Assembly (NCBI GenBank): GCA_900766555.1
Contig: CAAFVR010000023.1
Location: 4,742-68,741, forward strand
Reading direction: 5' to 3'
DNA from: Helicobacteraceae bacterium
GTDB lineage: Bacteria; Campylobacterota; Campylobacteria; Campylobacterales; Helicobacteraceae
Length of the DNA stretch: 64,000 bases
In this document: positions 33,328-42,700 of the stretch, in pieces
How the letters are laid out: the number at the start of each line of letters is the position of its first letter
Position numbering within the stretch: the stretch's first letter is position 1
The notes under the pieces: model-generated
The model's input: the letters and a program-made list of their open reading frames with translations, nothing else
The model's database searches: none
What the model was told of the DNA's origin: nothing
Translations under genes and position numbers: made by a program

Positions 33328-34767
33328 ATGATTAAAAAAGCTCTAACTTTCGAAGATATCTTGCTTGTGCCAAGATATTCTGAGATATTGCCAAAAGATA
33401 CAAATCTAGCCACAAAACTTACGAAAAATATTTCGCTAAATCTGCCATTTATAAGCGCAGCTATGGATACTGTGACTGAATCTGCGATGGCCATTGCTAT
33501 GGCGCGGCTTGGCGGCATCGGCATAATTCATAAAAATATGTCAATAGAAAATCAAGTAGCGCAAGTAAAATTGGTTAAAAAATCAGAATCTGGAATAATC
33601 CATGACCCAATTTTTATAACCAAAAATAAAACACTAAAAGAAGCCAAAGAAATAACAGATACTTACAAAATTAGCGGCGTACCCGTGGTTGATGAAAGCG
33701 GCGTGCTAATTGGCATATTGACAAATCGAGATATGCGCTTTGAAACGGATCTAAGCAAAAGCATAGAAACTTGCATGACAAAAATGCCGCTAATAACAGC
33801 AAAAGTTGGCATCACGCTAAATGAAGCCAAGGAAATTATGCATGCAAATCGCATCGAAAAGCTCCCAATCGTAGATGAAAATAATGTACTAAAGGGCCTA
33901 ATCACGATTAAAGATATACATAATGTTATAAATTATCCAAATGCCACAAAGGATTCCCTGGGGCGATTACGCGTTGGCGCAGCCATAAGTGGAAATGAAT
34001 TTGAGCGCGCATTTGAGCTCAAAAAAGCGGGCGTTGATGTGCTCGTTTTGGACTCAGCTCATGGCCATAGCAAAAATATTTTGGATGCATTACGCCAGCT
34101 CAAAAAGGATCTAGACATTGACATAATCGTAGGAAATATCGTAACCAAAGATGCCGCGCTAGATCTGATAAAAGCGGGCGCGGATGCGCTAAAAGTGGGC
34201 ATTGGGCCTGGAAGTATCTGCACTACGCGCATAATAGCTGGCGTTGGGATGCCGCAAGTATCAGCAATCATTGAATGCACCAATGCGGCAAGAGATTTTG
34301 GCGTACCAATTATCGCAGATGGCGGGATTAGATATTCTGGCGATGTGGCAAAAGCGCTAGCTGTTGGCGCAAGCTCAGTTATGATGGGCAGCATATTGGC
34401 CTCAACATATGAATCTCCCGGCGATTTGGTGCATTTTGGCGGCAGACAATATAAAAGTTATCGCGGGATGGGCAGCCTTGGAGCGATGAGCAGCGGATCT
34501 AGCGATAGATATTTTCAAGATAGCAAAGATGCCAAAAAGCTAGTGCCAGAGGGCATCGAAGGTCGAGTACCATTTCGCGGAAAAGTGCGCGATGTGATCT
34601 ATCAAATCGAGGGCGGGCTCAGAAGCGCGATGGGCTACATGGGATCAGGTGATATTAAAACGCTCCAAAGTAATGCTGAATTTGTAGAAATAACCCAAGC
34701 GGGCTTAAAAGAATCGCATGTGCATGATGTGGTCATAACAAAGGAAGCTCCGAATTACTTTAATTAA
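33328..34767 (+). CDS. guaB: Inosine-5'-monophosphate dehydrogenase GuaB
   Basis: NAD-dependent oxidation of IMP to XMP, the committed step to GMP. The TIM-barrel start LTFEDILLVPRYSEILP and PFISAAMDTVTESAMAIAMA, two CBS domains (about 92-205, TDTYKISGVPVVDESG and MHANRIEKLPIVDENN), the catalytic loop GIGPGSICTTRIIAGVG with the nucleophile Cys, IADGGIRYSGDVAKALA and the flap YRGMGSLGAM are all present. The length of 479 residues is normal. It starts 23 bp after flgR with an AAGGAG ribosome site. It works with the purine permease and nucleoside salvage genes in guanine supply. Confidence 0.97.
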   Translation: MIKKALTFEDILLVPRYSEILPKDTNLATKLTKNISLNLPFISAAMDTVTESAMAIAMARLGGIGIIHKNMSIENQVAQVKLVKKSESGIIHDPIFITKNKTLKEAKEITDTYKISGVPVVDESGVLIGILTNRDMRFETDLSKSIETCMTKMPLITAKVGITLNEAKEIMHANRIEKLPIVDENNVLKGLITIKDIHNVINYPNATKDSLGRLRVGAAISGNEFERAFELKKAGVDVLVLDSAHGHSKNILDALRQLKKDLDIDIIVGNIVTKDAALDLIKAGADALKVGIGPGSICTTRIIAGVGMPQVSAIIECTNAARDFGVPIIADGGIRYSGDVAKALAVGASSVMMGSILASTYESPGDLVHFGGRQYKSYRGMGSLGAMSSGSSDRYFQDSKDAKKLVPEGIEGRVPFRGKVRDVIYQIEGGLRSAMGYMGSGDIKTLQSNAEFVEITQAGLKESHVHDVVITKEAPNYFN

Positions 34768-34791
34768 GGAAATTTTAAGCTCATAATAGTC

Positions 34792-34827
34792 TATAATATA
34801 ATGATTTTAAAAACCATTATCATTTTA
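34792..34827 (+). promoter_or_regulatory. Promoter with Fur-box-like repeats ahead of the metal ABC operon
   Basis: A TATAAT -10 box at 34792-34797 is followed by ATAATGAT and, ten bases on, ATTATCATT, halves that resemble the GATAAT-type Fur/Mn-regulator sites. They cover the expected transcription start of the importer operon, so binding of metal-loaded regulator would block it. The two halves are offset rather than a perfect 19-bp box, hence moderate confidence. Confidence 0.42.
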
Positions 34828-34836
34828 AGGACTATT

Positions 34837-35724
34837 ATGAGAATCAAAATTCTAAGTTTTATATTACTCTGTCTAACTGGGAGCGCCTTTGCAAAGGACT
34901 TCAAAGTTGTGACAACATTTACCGTTATAGCTGATATCGCACAAAATGTAGCTGGGGATGCCGCAACTGTGCGATCTATCACAAAACCAGGTGCTGAAAT
35001 ACATGAATATGAACCCACGCCAAAAGACATTATCAAAGCTCAAGATGCGGATCTAGTGCTTTGGAATGGCCTAAATCTTGAGCGCTGGTTTGAAAAATTC
35101 TTCCAAAATGTAAAAGACAAGCCAGCAGTTGTTGTAACTGATGGCATAGATCCGATGTCAATTTATGAGGGCCCATATAATGGCAATCCAAATCCGCATG
35201 CTTGGATGAGCCCATCAAATGCACTAATTTATATTGAAAATATCAAAAATGCGCTAGTTAAATATGATCCAAAAAATGCCAAAACATACGAAAAAAATGC
35301 CAAAGCATATGCCAGCAAAATTAAAGCGCTAGATACAACAATAAGAAAAAAACTAGCCATCGTGCCAGAAAATAAACGATATCTAGTAACAAGCGAGGGT
35401 GCTTTTAGCTATTTGGCGCGCGACTTTGGCTTTAAAGAAGTGTATTTGTGGCCAATCAATGCAGAACAACAAGGCAGCCCGCAACAAGTGCGCAAAGTCA
35501 TAGAAATAGTGCGTAAAAATAAAATCCCAGTAGTCTTTAGCGAAAGTACAATCTCGCCAAAGCCAGCTCAGCAAGTGGCGCGCGAAACTGGCGCAAAATA
35601 CGGCGGCGTACTTTATGTGGATTCTTTATCTGAAAAAAATGGATCAACTCCAACATATATAGATCTGCTAAATGTCACAACTTCGACGATAGTAAAAGGC
35701 TTTGAAGATGGACTCAAGCATTGA
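34837..35724 (+). CDS. Metal ABC transporter substrate-binding protein (SitA/YfeA/TroA family)
   Basis: A 295-residue periplasmic cluster A-I metal-binding protein, probably for Mn2+ or Fe2+. I start at the ATG at 34837 (MRIKILSFILLCLTGSAFA, a clean signal peptide) because AAGG precedes it by six bases. A farther ATG at 34801 lies in the operator. Mature-protein motifs are KVVTTFTVIADIAQNVAGD, the metal-ligand His in AEIHEYEPTPKDI, a second His in NPHAWMSPSNALIY, the Glu in VFSESTISPKPAQ and the Asp in LYVDSLSEKNG. Ligand set His-His-Glu-Asp is the Mn/Fe type. ZnuA proteins instead have three His and a His-rich loop, absent here. Confidence 0.88.
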   Translation: MRIKILSFILLCLTGSAFAKDFKVVTTFTVIADIAQNVAGDAATVRSITKPGAEIHEYEPTPKDIIKAQDADLVLWNGLNLERWFEKFFQNVKDKPAVVVTDGIDPMSIYEGPYNGNPNPHAWMSPSNALIYIENIKNALVKYDPKNAKTYEKNAKAYASKIKALDTTIRKKLAIVPENKRYLVTSEGAFSYLARDFGFKEVYLWPINAEQQGSPQQVRKVIEIVRKNKIPVVFSESTISPKPAQQVARETGAKYGGVLYVDSLSEKNGSTPTYIDLLNVTTSTIVKGFEDGLKH

Positions 35725-36604
35725 TGTTAGAGACATCTCAATAACTTATAATAACGGCCACAGAGCCATTTATGATGTGAGCTTCAATATCAAAGGCGGC
35801 AGCATATGCGGCCTTTTGGGCGTAAATGGCAGCGGCAAATCCACCCTTTTTAAAAGTATCATGGGCCTTGTAACCCCACAAAAAGGCCAAATCCACCTTT
35901 GTAATATGCCAATAAAAAAGGCGCTAAAACAAAATCTAGTATCCTATGTCCCGCAATCTGAAGATGTAGATTGGCAATTTCCTGTCTCAGTTTATGATGT
36001 CGTAATGATGGGCCGATATGGCTATATGAGCTTTTTGCGCAACCCAAAAGAAGAGGACAAAAAGCAAGTGCAATCCGCCATGGAGCGCGTTAATATATCT
36101 CATCTCACAAAGCGACAAATTGGCGAGTTATCAGGCGGTCAGAAAAAGCGCGTCTTTTTAGCGCGCGCATTGGCTCAATCTAGCCGAGTAATTTTGCTTG
36201 ATGAGCCATTTACCGGCGTTGATGTAAAAACTGAGAGCGCTATAACGGATCTATTGCTTGAGCTCAAATCTCAAGGTCATTTGATATTAATTTCAACGCA
36301 TAATCTAGGCTCAGTTTCTGACTTTTGCGATCAAGTAATCATGATAAATCGCACAATTCTTTGCGCTGGACCGGTTGCTACAACATTTAATCAAAAAAAT
36401 CTCGAGCTAGCTTTTGGCGGCGTACTGCGCCATATCAAGCTTGAATCTGATGCAATACATAGTGATGAAGATGAGCGCGCCGTAACCATCCTAACAGATG
36501 GCGAACGCGCCGCAGTATTCTATGGCAAAGAAAAAAGCGACCCGCCAGCTACTACAAAAAATGTCCAAAACATCGGATCTAGCAAGCCAAAAGAGACGCC
36601 ATGA
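35708..36604 (+). CDS. Metal ABC transporter ATP-binding protein (SitB/YfeB family)
   Basis: A 298-residue ATPase from the ATG at 35708, which lies inside the end of the binding-protein gene and is preceded by AAGG at eight bases. Walker A is LLGVNGSGKSTLFKSI, the Q-loop region is SYVPQSEDVDWQFPVSV with the YfeB-type VVMMGRYGYMSFLR, the signature is ELSGGQKKRVFLARAL, Walker B is VILLDEPFTGVD and the H-loop is LISTHNLG. A C-terminal extension of about 50 residues beyond AFGGVLRHIKLE is acidic and then Ser/Thr/Lys rich, seen in many YfeB homologues. It overlaps the first permease gene by 4 bp. Confidence 0.93.
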   Translation: MDSSIDVRDISITYNNGHRAIYDVSFNIKGGSICGLLGVNGSGKSTLFKSIMGLVTPQKGQIHLCNMPIKKALKQNLVSYVPQSEDVDWQFPVSVYDVVMMGRYGYMSFLRNPKEEDKKQVQSAMERVNISHLTKRQIGELSGGQKKRVFLARALAQSSRVILLDEPFTGVDVKTESAITDLLLELKSQGHLILISTHNLGSVSDFCDQVIMINRTILCAGPVATTFNQKNLELAFGGVLRHIKLESDAIHSDEDERAVTILTDGERAAVFYGKEKSDPPATTKNVQNIGSSKPKETP

Positions 36605-37443
36605 TAGATCTGTTAATCTCACCCTTTCATTTTGAATACATGATAAAGGCAATTTTGATAAGCTCGCTTGTTGGCGGAGTTTGCGCCTTTTTGTCAAGCT
36701 ATTTGATGCTAAAGGGTTGGTCTTTAATTGGTGATGCGCTAAGCCATTCGGTAGTTCCAGGTGTGGCTATCGCTTATGTATTCTCGCTACCATATGCTAT
36801 TGGCGCATTTTTTAGCGGCGTCTTGGCGGCTATTTCAATTTTGATAATTAAAATAATTACAAATCTAAGAGAAGATTCAATAATTGGCTTTATTTTTACC
36901 ACATTTTTTGCGCTCGGATTACTTATCATTTCGCTAAATCCGACGCAAATATCCGTGCAAGAAATAATATTTGGCAACATCCTAGCCATCGCAAATGACG
37001 ACATAATCCAAGTTGGAATAATTATTATTATATGCATCGGATTGCTCTTTGTATTTTGGAAAGATTTGTTGCTCGTATTTTTTGATGAAATACATGCTAG
37101 CTCAATTGGCATAAATGTACTAGCTTATAAAATATTATTTTTTAGCATGCTATCTGCTTGCGTTGTGGCAGCACTCCAAACAGTGGGCGCAATTTTAGTA
37201 ATCGCTATGGTCATAACCCCGGGTGCGACTGGATATTTACTAAGCGATAGATTTGGCGTAATTGCTAGCATCGCAACCATACTTGGCATCGCTAGCTCAG
37301 CTATTGGCGTATATATCAGCTACTTTTTTGATGGCGTAACTGGCGGAATTATCGTAAGCTTACAGACGCTTTTATTTTTACTCGCTTTTATTTTCTCGCC
37401 AAAATATGGGCTTCTTAGGCGATATCTAAAGGTTCAAAAATGA
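36601..37443 (+). CDS. Metal ABC transporter permease (SitC/YfeC family)
   Basis: A 280-residue ABC-3 permease with eight or nine membrane helices. The family signature LMLKGWSLIGDALSHSVVPG follows TM2 and contains the Asp-His pair of the metal path. LVIAMVITPGATGYLL and the late VGAILVIAM segment are also typical. It is coupled to the ATPase gene upstream (ATGA) and to the second permease downstream (ATGA), giving the four-gene YfeABCD arrangement. The two permeases presumably form a heterodimer. Confidence 0.92.
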   Translation: MIDLLISPFHFEYMIKAILISSLVGGVCAFLSSYLMLKGWSLIGDALSHSVVPGVAIAYVFSLPYAIGAFFSGVLAAISILIIKIITNLREDSIIGFIFTTFFALGLLIISLNPTQISVQEIIFGNILAIANDDIIQVGIIIIICIGLLFVFWKDLLLVFFDEIHASSIGINVLAYKILFFSMLSACVVAALQTVGAILVIAMVITPGATGYLLSDRFGVIASIATILGIASSAIGVYISYFFDGVTGGIIVSLQTLLFLLAFIFSPKYGLLRRYLKVQK

Positions 37444-38291
37444 TGATTTTGCATTTTTTTATAGATCCGCTAATTCATACCTTTATGCAAAATGCGCTTA
37501 TAGCAGCTCTGTTGGTCTCTTCAATTTGCGCTATTTTATCCTGCTACTTGGTGCTAAAAAGCTGGTCTTTGATGGGCGATGCGATAAGCCATGCGGTTTT
37601 GCCCGGCATCGTTTTGGCCTTCATATTAAAAATACCTCTTGGCATTGGAGCATTTTTTGGAGGTATGTTTTGCGCACTTGGCGTTGGCTTCTTAAAAGAT
37701 AATTCAAGAATCAAAGAAGACACGGCCATGGGCATTGTTTTCTCCGGGATGTTCGCCTTTGGCATCGTGCTCTTTGCTAAGATCCAATCTAGTGTGCATT
37801 TGACTCATATTTTATTTGGCAATTTGCTAGGCGTTAGCAGAAGCGAAGTGTGGCAGACATTTTTTGTAAGCGCATTTGTATTTTTTATAATCATCTTAAA
37901 ACGCAAAGATTTCTTGCTCTATTGTTTTGATCCAACGCAGGCCAAAATCGTGGGCATCTCGCCAAAATTTCTGCACTACTCTCTGCTCATGCTTTTGGCA
38001 CTTACAATTGTATCGGCCATGCAAGTTGTAGGCGTAATATTAGTTGTAGCAATGCTTATATCGCCTGGCATAACGGCCTTTATACTCACAAAACGCTTTG
38101 ATAAAATGATATTAATAGCCCTGCTTACTAGCATTTTTACAAGTATTTTTGGCACCCTCTTGAGCTTCCACATCGATGGCGCCGTGGGGCCGGTCATAAT
38201 ACTTTTGCAAGCTCTAATATTTGCCCTAGCCCTAGCCTACAAAAAGCTATTCAAGCAAAAGCTTTTTAACACTTCCGTCCCTGCGCTCTAA
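37440..38291 (+). CDS. Metal ABC transporter permease (SitD/YfeD family)
   Basis: A 283-residue paralogue of the preceding gene, with the same signature LVLKSWSLMGDAISHAVLPG and the later MQVVGVILVVAMLISPG. Eight or so membrane helices span the full length and a basic tail follows. It ends the importer operon. Its last 45 bases overlap the 3' end of the convergent minus-strand gene (38247-38888), so the two transcripts run into each other, and I see no terminator between them. Confidence 0.92.
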   Translation: MMILHFFIDPLIHTFMQNALIAALLVSSICAILSCYLVLKSWSLMGDAISHAVLPGIVLAFILKIPLGIGAFFGGMFCALGVGFLKDNSRIKEDTAMGIVFSGMFAFGIVLFAKIQSSVHLTHILFGNLLGVSRSEVWQTFFVSAFVFFIIILKRKDFLLYCFDPTQAKIVGISPKFLHYSLLMLLALTIVSAMQVVGVILVVAMLISPGITAFILTKRFDKMILIALLTSIFTSIFGTLLSFHIDGAVGPVIILLQALIFALALAYKKLFKQKLFNTSVPAL

Positions 38292-38888
38292 AATCACATA
38301 GCCTAGGGACACTTGCGCTAGCTTAAAACCCAATAATACATCGCCCTCCTCATACCATGCTCCATTTATTTTGGCACTCTTATTTATTATCAATTCAAGA
38401 TGCAATTCCAATGGATAAAATAATGCATTTCTAATATTTTTATGTGCAAAAATTCGCCTTTTGTAGGCTAAATTTACATCATCATTTATTAAAATCTCAA
38501 CATCCAAAGCCGGCCTTTGGCTGCTTTCGTCAATTTTTAAATCCATTTTATCAATGCGATTTTGCGGCAATTTCTCTAGCCTATATATAGCCTCAATTAT
38601 CTTATTAAAATCACCTATCAATTTATAGCGCGCCACTTTTTGATTTGAATTTTGATTTTGATTTTTTGAAATTATCAAATCACTTAGGATCTGATCATTT
38701 TTAACTGCCATATCTTCATAATTCAATACGACATATTCTTTTTGTTTCTTTGGACTATGCTTTTTAAAATTCAAATCATCATAAAAATACAGCCAAAATA
38801 TCGCAACTATTAAAAGCGCAATAAAACCTAGCCAAAATAATTTCTCAACTATGTTTTTGCGTAAAAATGCACTAATTATTGGCTTCAT
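38247..38888 (-). CDS. Single-pass inner-membrane protein, possibly GspC/PilP-like
   Basis: A 213-residue protein: cytoplasmic N-terminus of about 17 residues, one membrane helix at about 18-35 (LFWLGFIALLIVAIFWLYFY), then a periplasmic domain. The end of the protein, GAWYEEGDVLLGFKLAQVSLGYVILER followed by GSVKKLLLE (shown in pieces: GAWYEEGDVLLGFKLAQVS and LGYVILERRDGSVKKLLLE), follows the pattern of the HR/PilP domain of type II secretion GspC and pilus PilP: glycine, small-charged turn, then a yVlL-strand and K-L-L end. It overlaps the preceding membrane-protein gene by 17 bases and is the last gene of the giant-autotransporter unit. CtsR of Campylobacter transformation is a possible relative. 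Assignment is by pattern only. Confidence 0.62.
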   Translation of the reverse strand: MKPIISAFLRKNIVEKLFWLGFIALLIVAIFWLYFYDDLNFKKHSPKKQKEYVVLNYEDMAVKNDQILSDLIISKNQNQNSNQKVARYKLIGDFNKIIEAIYRLEKLPQNRIDKMDLKIDESSQRPALDVEILINDDVNLAYKRRIFAHKNIRNALFYPLELHLELIINKSAKINGAWYEEGDVLLGFKLAQVSLGYVILERRDGSVKKLLLE

Positions 38889-39768
38889 CTTCGCTTTTTT
38901 CGTTTTCGCTTTTACTACTTTCGCTTTTTAGGCACAGATCCGAACTCTCTTTAAAAACACCCTCTATTTTGTAACGCAAAAATATATTTTTAACTTCATC
39001 TTTTAACTCAAGTAATCTTTCTTTATTGCTCGCACAAAAATGCACATTAAAATTATCGCCGCTTCTTGAAATCTCCCTTATTTTTATACCATCAAGCGCA
39101 AAAATATCTGCTATTACAACATAACTTGGCACATATCTGGTCTGCGCTATCTTTACTTCTTTTTGCCTTGTCTCTTCTTTTGGACTAAAATATATATAAA
39201 TAAAAGCTAACCCCGCTATCAGGGCCGCTAAAAATAAAGCTCCATATGTCAAAAATGCATAACTTCTAGGTATAAAAAATAGTTCCCTTTTCTTTTTATA
39301 AAGCTCTTCTAAATCAACTAGATCTACTAATTCCCTAAGCGGCCTTCTAAGATTTGCGATACTTTCAAATTCAAAATCACAATATATTGCGCCAATTTGA
39401 ACCCCCAAAGAACGCGCCACATCAAGCGAGGCAAAAATATCACCAACACCTTTAAAACTAGCTATATGCAAAAGCGCGCCATCTTGCCATATCCCAACGG
39501 CCTCGCTAGAGCAATATAAAAATCCACCATCAATTTGCGCACCAAATGGCAGCAAAAAGCTAGCAAGCGATGGCGCATTTACCTCATCTGCTATTAAATA
39601 CAGCGTAGATCCGCTTAGTTCGCCAAAATGGATCTTTTTAAAAAAGCTGCCCTCTCTAAAGCTCGCTCCAAGCTCATTTATACAAAAAGCTAACGCGCTA
39701 TCATCGCTACTAAAATGCCATTTTGGGCTGTAGAATTGTACATTCTCTAGTAGCTTTATCTTACTCAC
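38872..39768 (-). CDS. Bitopic inner-membrane protein coupled to the giant autotransporter gene (GspL/PilN-like layout)
   Basis: A 298-residue protein beginning at GTG 39768, whose GTGA overlaps the autotransporter's stop. Residues 1-170 form a soluble alpha/beta domain on the cytoplasmic side (SGSTLYLIADEVNAPSLAS, DGALLHIASFKGVGDIF). A membrane helix follows at about 173-195 (FLTYGALFLAALIAGLAFIY), then a periplasmic ferredoxin-like segment (VVIADIFALDGIKIREISR, NFNVHFCASNKERLLELKD) and an acidic Ser/Glu tail. This cytoplasmic domain-TM-small periplasmic domain layout is that of GspL/PilM-N or Campylobacter CtsX-type proteins. The sequence itself does not prove homology. Translational coupling suggests a role with the autotransporter. 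Confidence 0.65.
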   Translation of the reverse strand: MSKIKLLENVQFYSPKWHFSSDDSALAFCINELGASFREGSFFKKIHFGELSGSTLYLIADEVNAPSLASFLLPFGAQIDGGFLYCSSEAVGIWQDGALLHIASFKGVGDIFASLDVARSLGVQIGAIYCDFEFESIANLRRPLRELVDLVDLEELYKKKRELFFIPRSYAFLTYGALFLAALIAGLAFIYIYFSPKEETRQKEVKIAQTRYVPSYVVIADIFALDGIKIREISRSGDNFNVHFCASNKERLLELKDEVKNIFLRYKIEGVFKESSDLCLKSESSKSENEKSEDEANN

Positions 39769-42700
39769 TTGAGCGAGTTATTTACTTTATAAACTTCTGA
39801 TTTTTGATTTGGATTTTTAGTTAAACTCTGAGCGATCTTACTTATAGCGCCTTGCGTCGCCTTGGCCTGCGCCTCATCTTTAAGCGGACCAATTAGATAT
39901 CTCACATTTGCGCCATCTTTGTAGATCCGATAAGTTGATCTCGCCAAATACGCATTTAACCCCGCATTTTGCGCAGGCAGAGCAATCAATTCAACATAAA
40001 AACCAGATTCTGGATTTAGCCCATTTCTGCTAGTTTGTTGCGCTTTGATATCCAGCACTTTATAATCTGGCTTTTTCTCCTCTTTGAACTTCACCTCTTT
40101 TTGCGCCTTATAATCCGTATCTCCAAATGCATATCTAATACCCAAATTCACGCCATATACATTTTGTATCGTTTTGCCAAGGAAAGATGTATTGACCTCG
40201 CCATATAATCTTGTCTGATCTGATATATATGAATTGGTCGCAAATTTCACATTCACCATATTATTTAATGGCGTATCTTCCGTTGATTTCGCGCCGAAAG
40301 AATCAAATTTCAACTTTGCAAATGAATAATCACTAATATAATTTGCTCCAAGTACAAAATCTGTCTTTGTATCGCCCAGCTTTAGCACATATCCAGCGCT
40401 AGCGCCCGCAGTTCCGCGCAGCACTGCAAAATTATCTGTGCTACTTTTTAGCATCATATCGCCAGATTTTTGTATAGCATCAAATCCGCTAAGATATCCC
40501 GCCGTAGCACTCGCATTTGCATCTACATAAAAGCTCCCCGCATAAAGGCGATATCCGACATCTTGATTTAGCGCAAAAGCATGGCCTAACAGCTCATTTT
40601 GTAAATCGCCCTTGCGCTTTGTCGTATCTATCAAATTATAAAGCGCCTTTGAATTCGCATACAGTCCATCATCTTGCAAATACGAATAATACGCAATTGG
40701 CTGTATATTTTTAGACAGCAAGCTATTTTGCGTTGAATCTATGAAATTTAACCCGCCGCCCAAAGCCACGCCTATAATATGCGTTGCGTCATCTGTCACG
40801 ATATCATAGTCATATCCAACTTGACCTGCGAAATAATCATTTTTAAAGCTAGATCCGAAGTCTTGGCGCATCCGCCCGCCATATGTCCTAGCCCAGAGCG
40901 CATCTGATCTATTTCTATCAAATCTGCGCTCTCCAAAACGCATATTTGCATCATCCAAATGCGACAAGAAAACCAAGTAATTATTCAAAACAAGCCCGGA
41001 AGCCTCGCCTTTTGCGGCCTTGCTCACGACACTTTCGCGCGCTGCGATATAATAATTATCTATCATATCATCTGTTGTGCCCTCACGCGCTTCATTCTTT
41101 TTTATAAAATTCGTAGTTATAGTCAAATAACCCTGATCAACCTTTGTATCCCTGATATCATAGGCGAATTTATCCTTCGCACTTGAGCTAACTTGCGATA
41201 TCAATATCGGCTTTTTAATCTCTTTACCCAGCGATTTTGTATCATAATACACTTGGAAAAGCGCACTTCTCGTATCCGTACTGGCATTTTGGATATCAAT
41301 TTTATCTGCTTTTTTATCATCTGCAAATAACCTAAACACCACACCATCTAGGCTTTTTGCATCTTTGATACTTAATGTCGTAAAAGTGCTTTTCCTAATG
41401 CCAGATTTTGTCTCATAACCGCCCGTGGCTAGATCCACAATGGACAATTTTGTAGCCAATGTATTTTTTTCACTCGGATCTAGCGCTGATACATCATTAC
41501 CACTTAGAGAATTTAAGCTTAAATCCGCTGTCTGATTTGGCGTAACAAGCCATTTCGCGCCCTTGCCAAGCTCAATTGATATATCGCTATTTTGCACAGA
41601 ATTATTATAAAGCACCGCGCCAAGTGCTGAATTATCCATTATTTTGATATCAATATTATTTGCTTTTGCATCTAGATCCGCTTGATTGCCAGCTTGTCCG
41701 GCCTGATTTCCTGCTTGTGGAACTGCCGGAGCTGCTGGTGCGGCAGCATCATCTTTTTTTAAGAAATTGATACGCCCGATATATACGCCGCCAATTTCAT
41801 ATTTATTTGCTGCTTTTAAAAATACATCGGCTTCATTTTTGGGATAAAACTTTCTAAAATCTTTTAAAATCCCATCCGCCATTACCGGATTTGGCAAGAA
41901 ATATGCGCCGCTTGAATATTCGCTATCATCAATTTCGCTAAGAGGCTTTTTCATATCGCCCTGCTTTGCCTTTGTCGTAAAAAGCACTCTCGTATCGCCT
42001 GATTCATAAAGCATTCTAGACTCAATTTGCTCTACATTAGTTATCACGCCCGTATTATCGCCATTGCTTAACGTTGTGATATTAAAAACTACTTTTTTGG
42101 GATCTTTTAACTTGGTCCTAAAATCATTTTTACCATTATTTTGCGCTATCAATCCCGCTATCAACTCGCCCGTTTCTTTAGAAAATAGCGTATTTAAAGC
42201 GCCCTTGCCATTTGCATCAAATTTGCTTAAATTTATACTCTTACTCGCATCAAATTCAAATTTATTTACGCCAAATCCGGTGGCTAGCACGCTACCTTTT
42301 AGGCTCATATTAGTTAGCGTCATCGTATTTTTAGCATAATTTCTAGCCTCGATTCTGCCGCTAGTTAACGAATCCTCCGTACTTTTGCCAGTTATTAAAT
42401 TGTAAGCATTTTTGCCATCTGAAATTAACGCGCCAGTGTCTTTTTCCGTTATTGCAAAATTTGTATCCACATGACTTTTGATCTCATTTTGACTAGCCGT
42501 GCCAAATGATAAAACTTGGCCCTTAATTTTTGAACTACCATTACTTCTTGTATTCGCACGAAGTGTCGTGTCGCTCGCTGCTTCAACTGTAGCTTTTGTA
42601 GCCTTTGTGGGCGCAACCACATTTGACTTCTCCGCCACCGCCGCATTTGCAATTCCATTTCCAACTCCACCAACTCCCGCAGCACCCGCATCTTGTCCCT

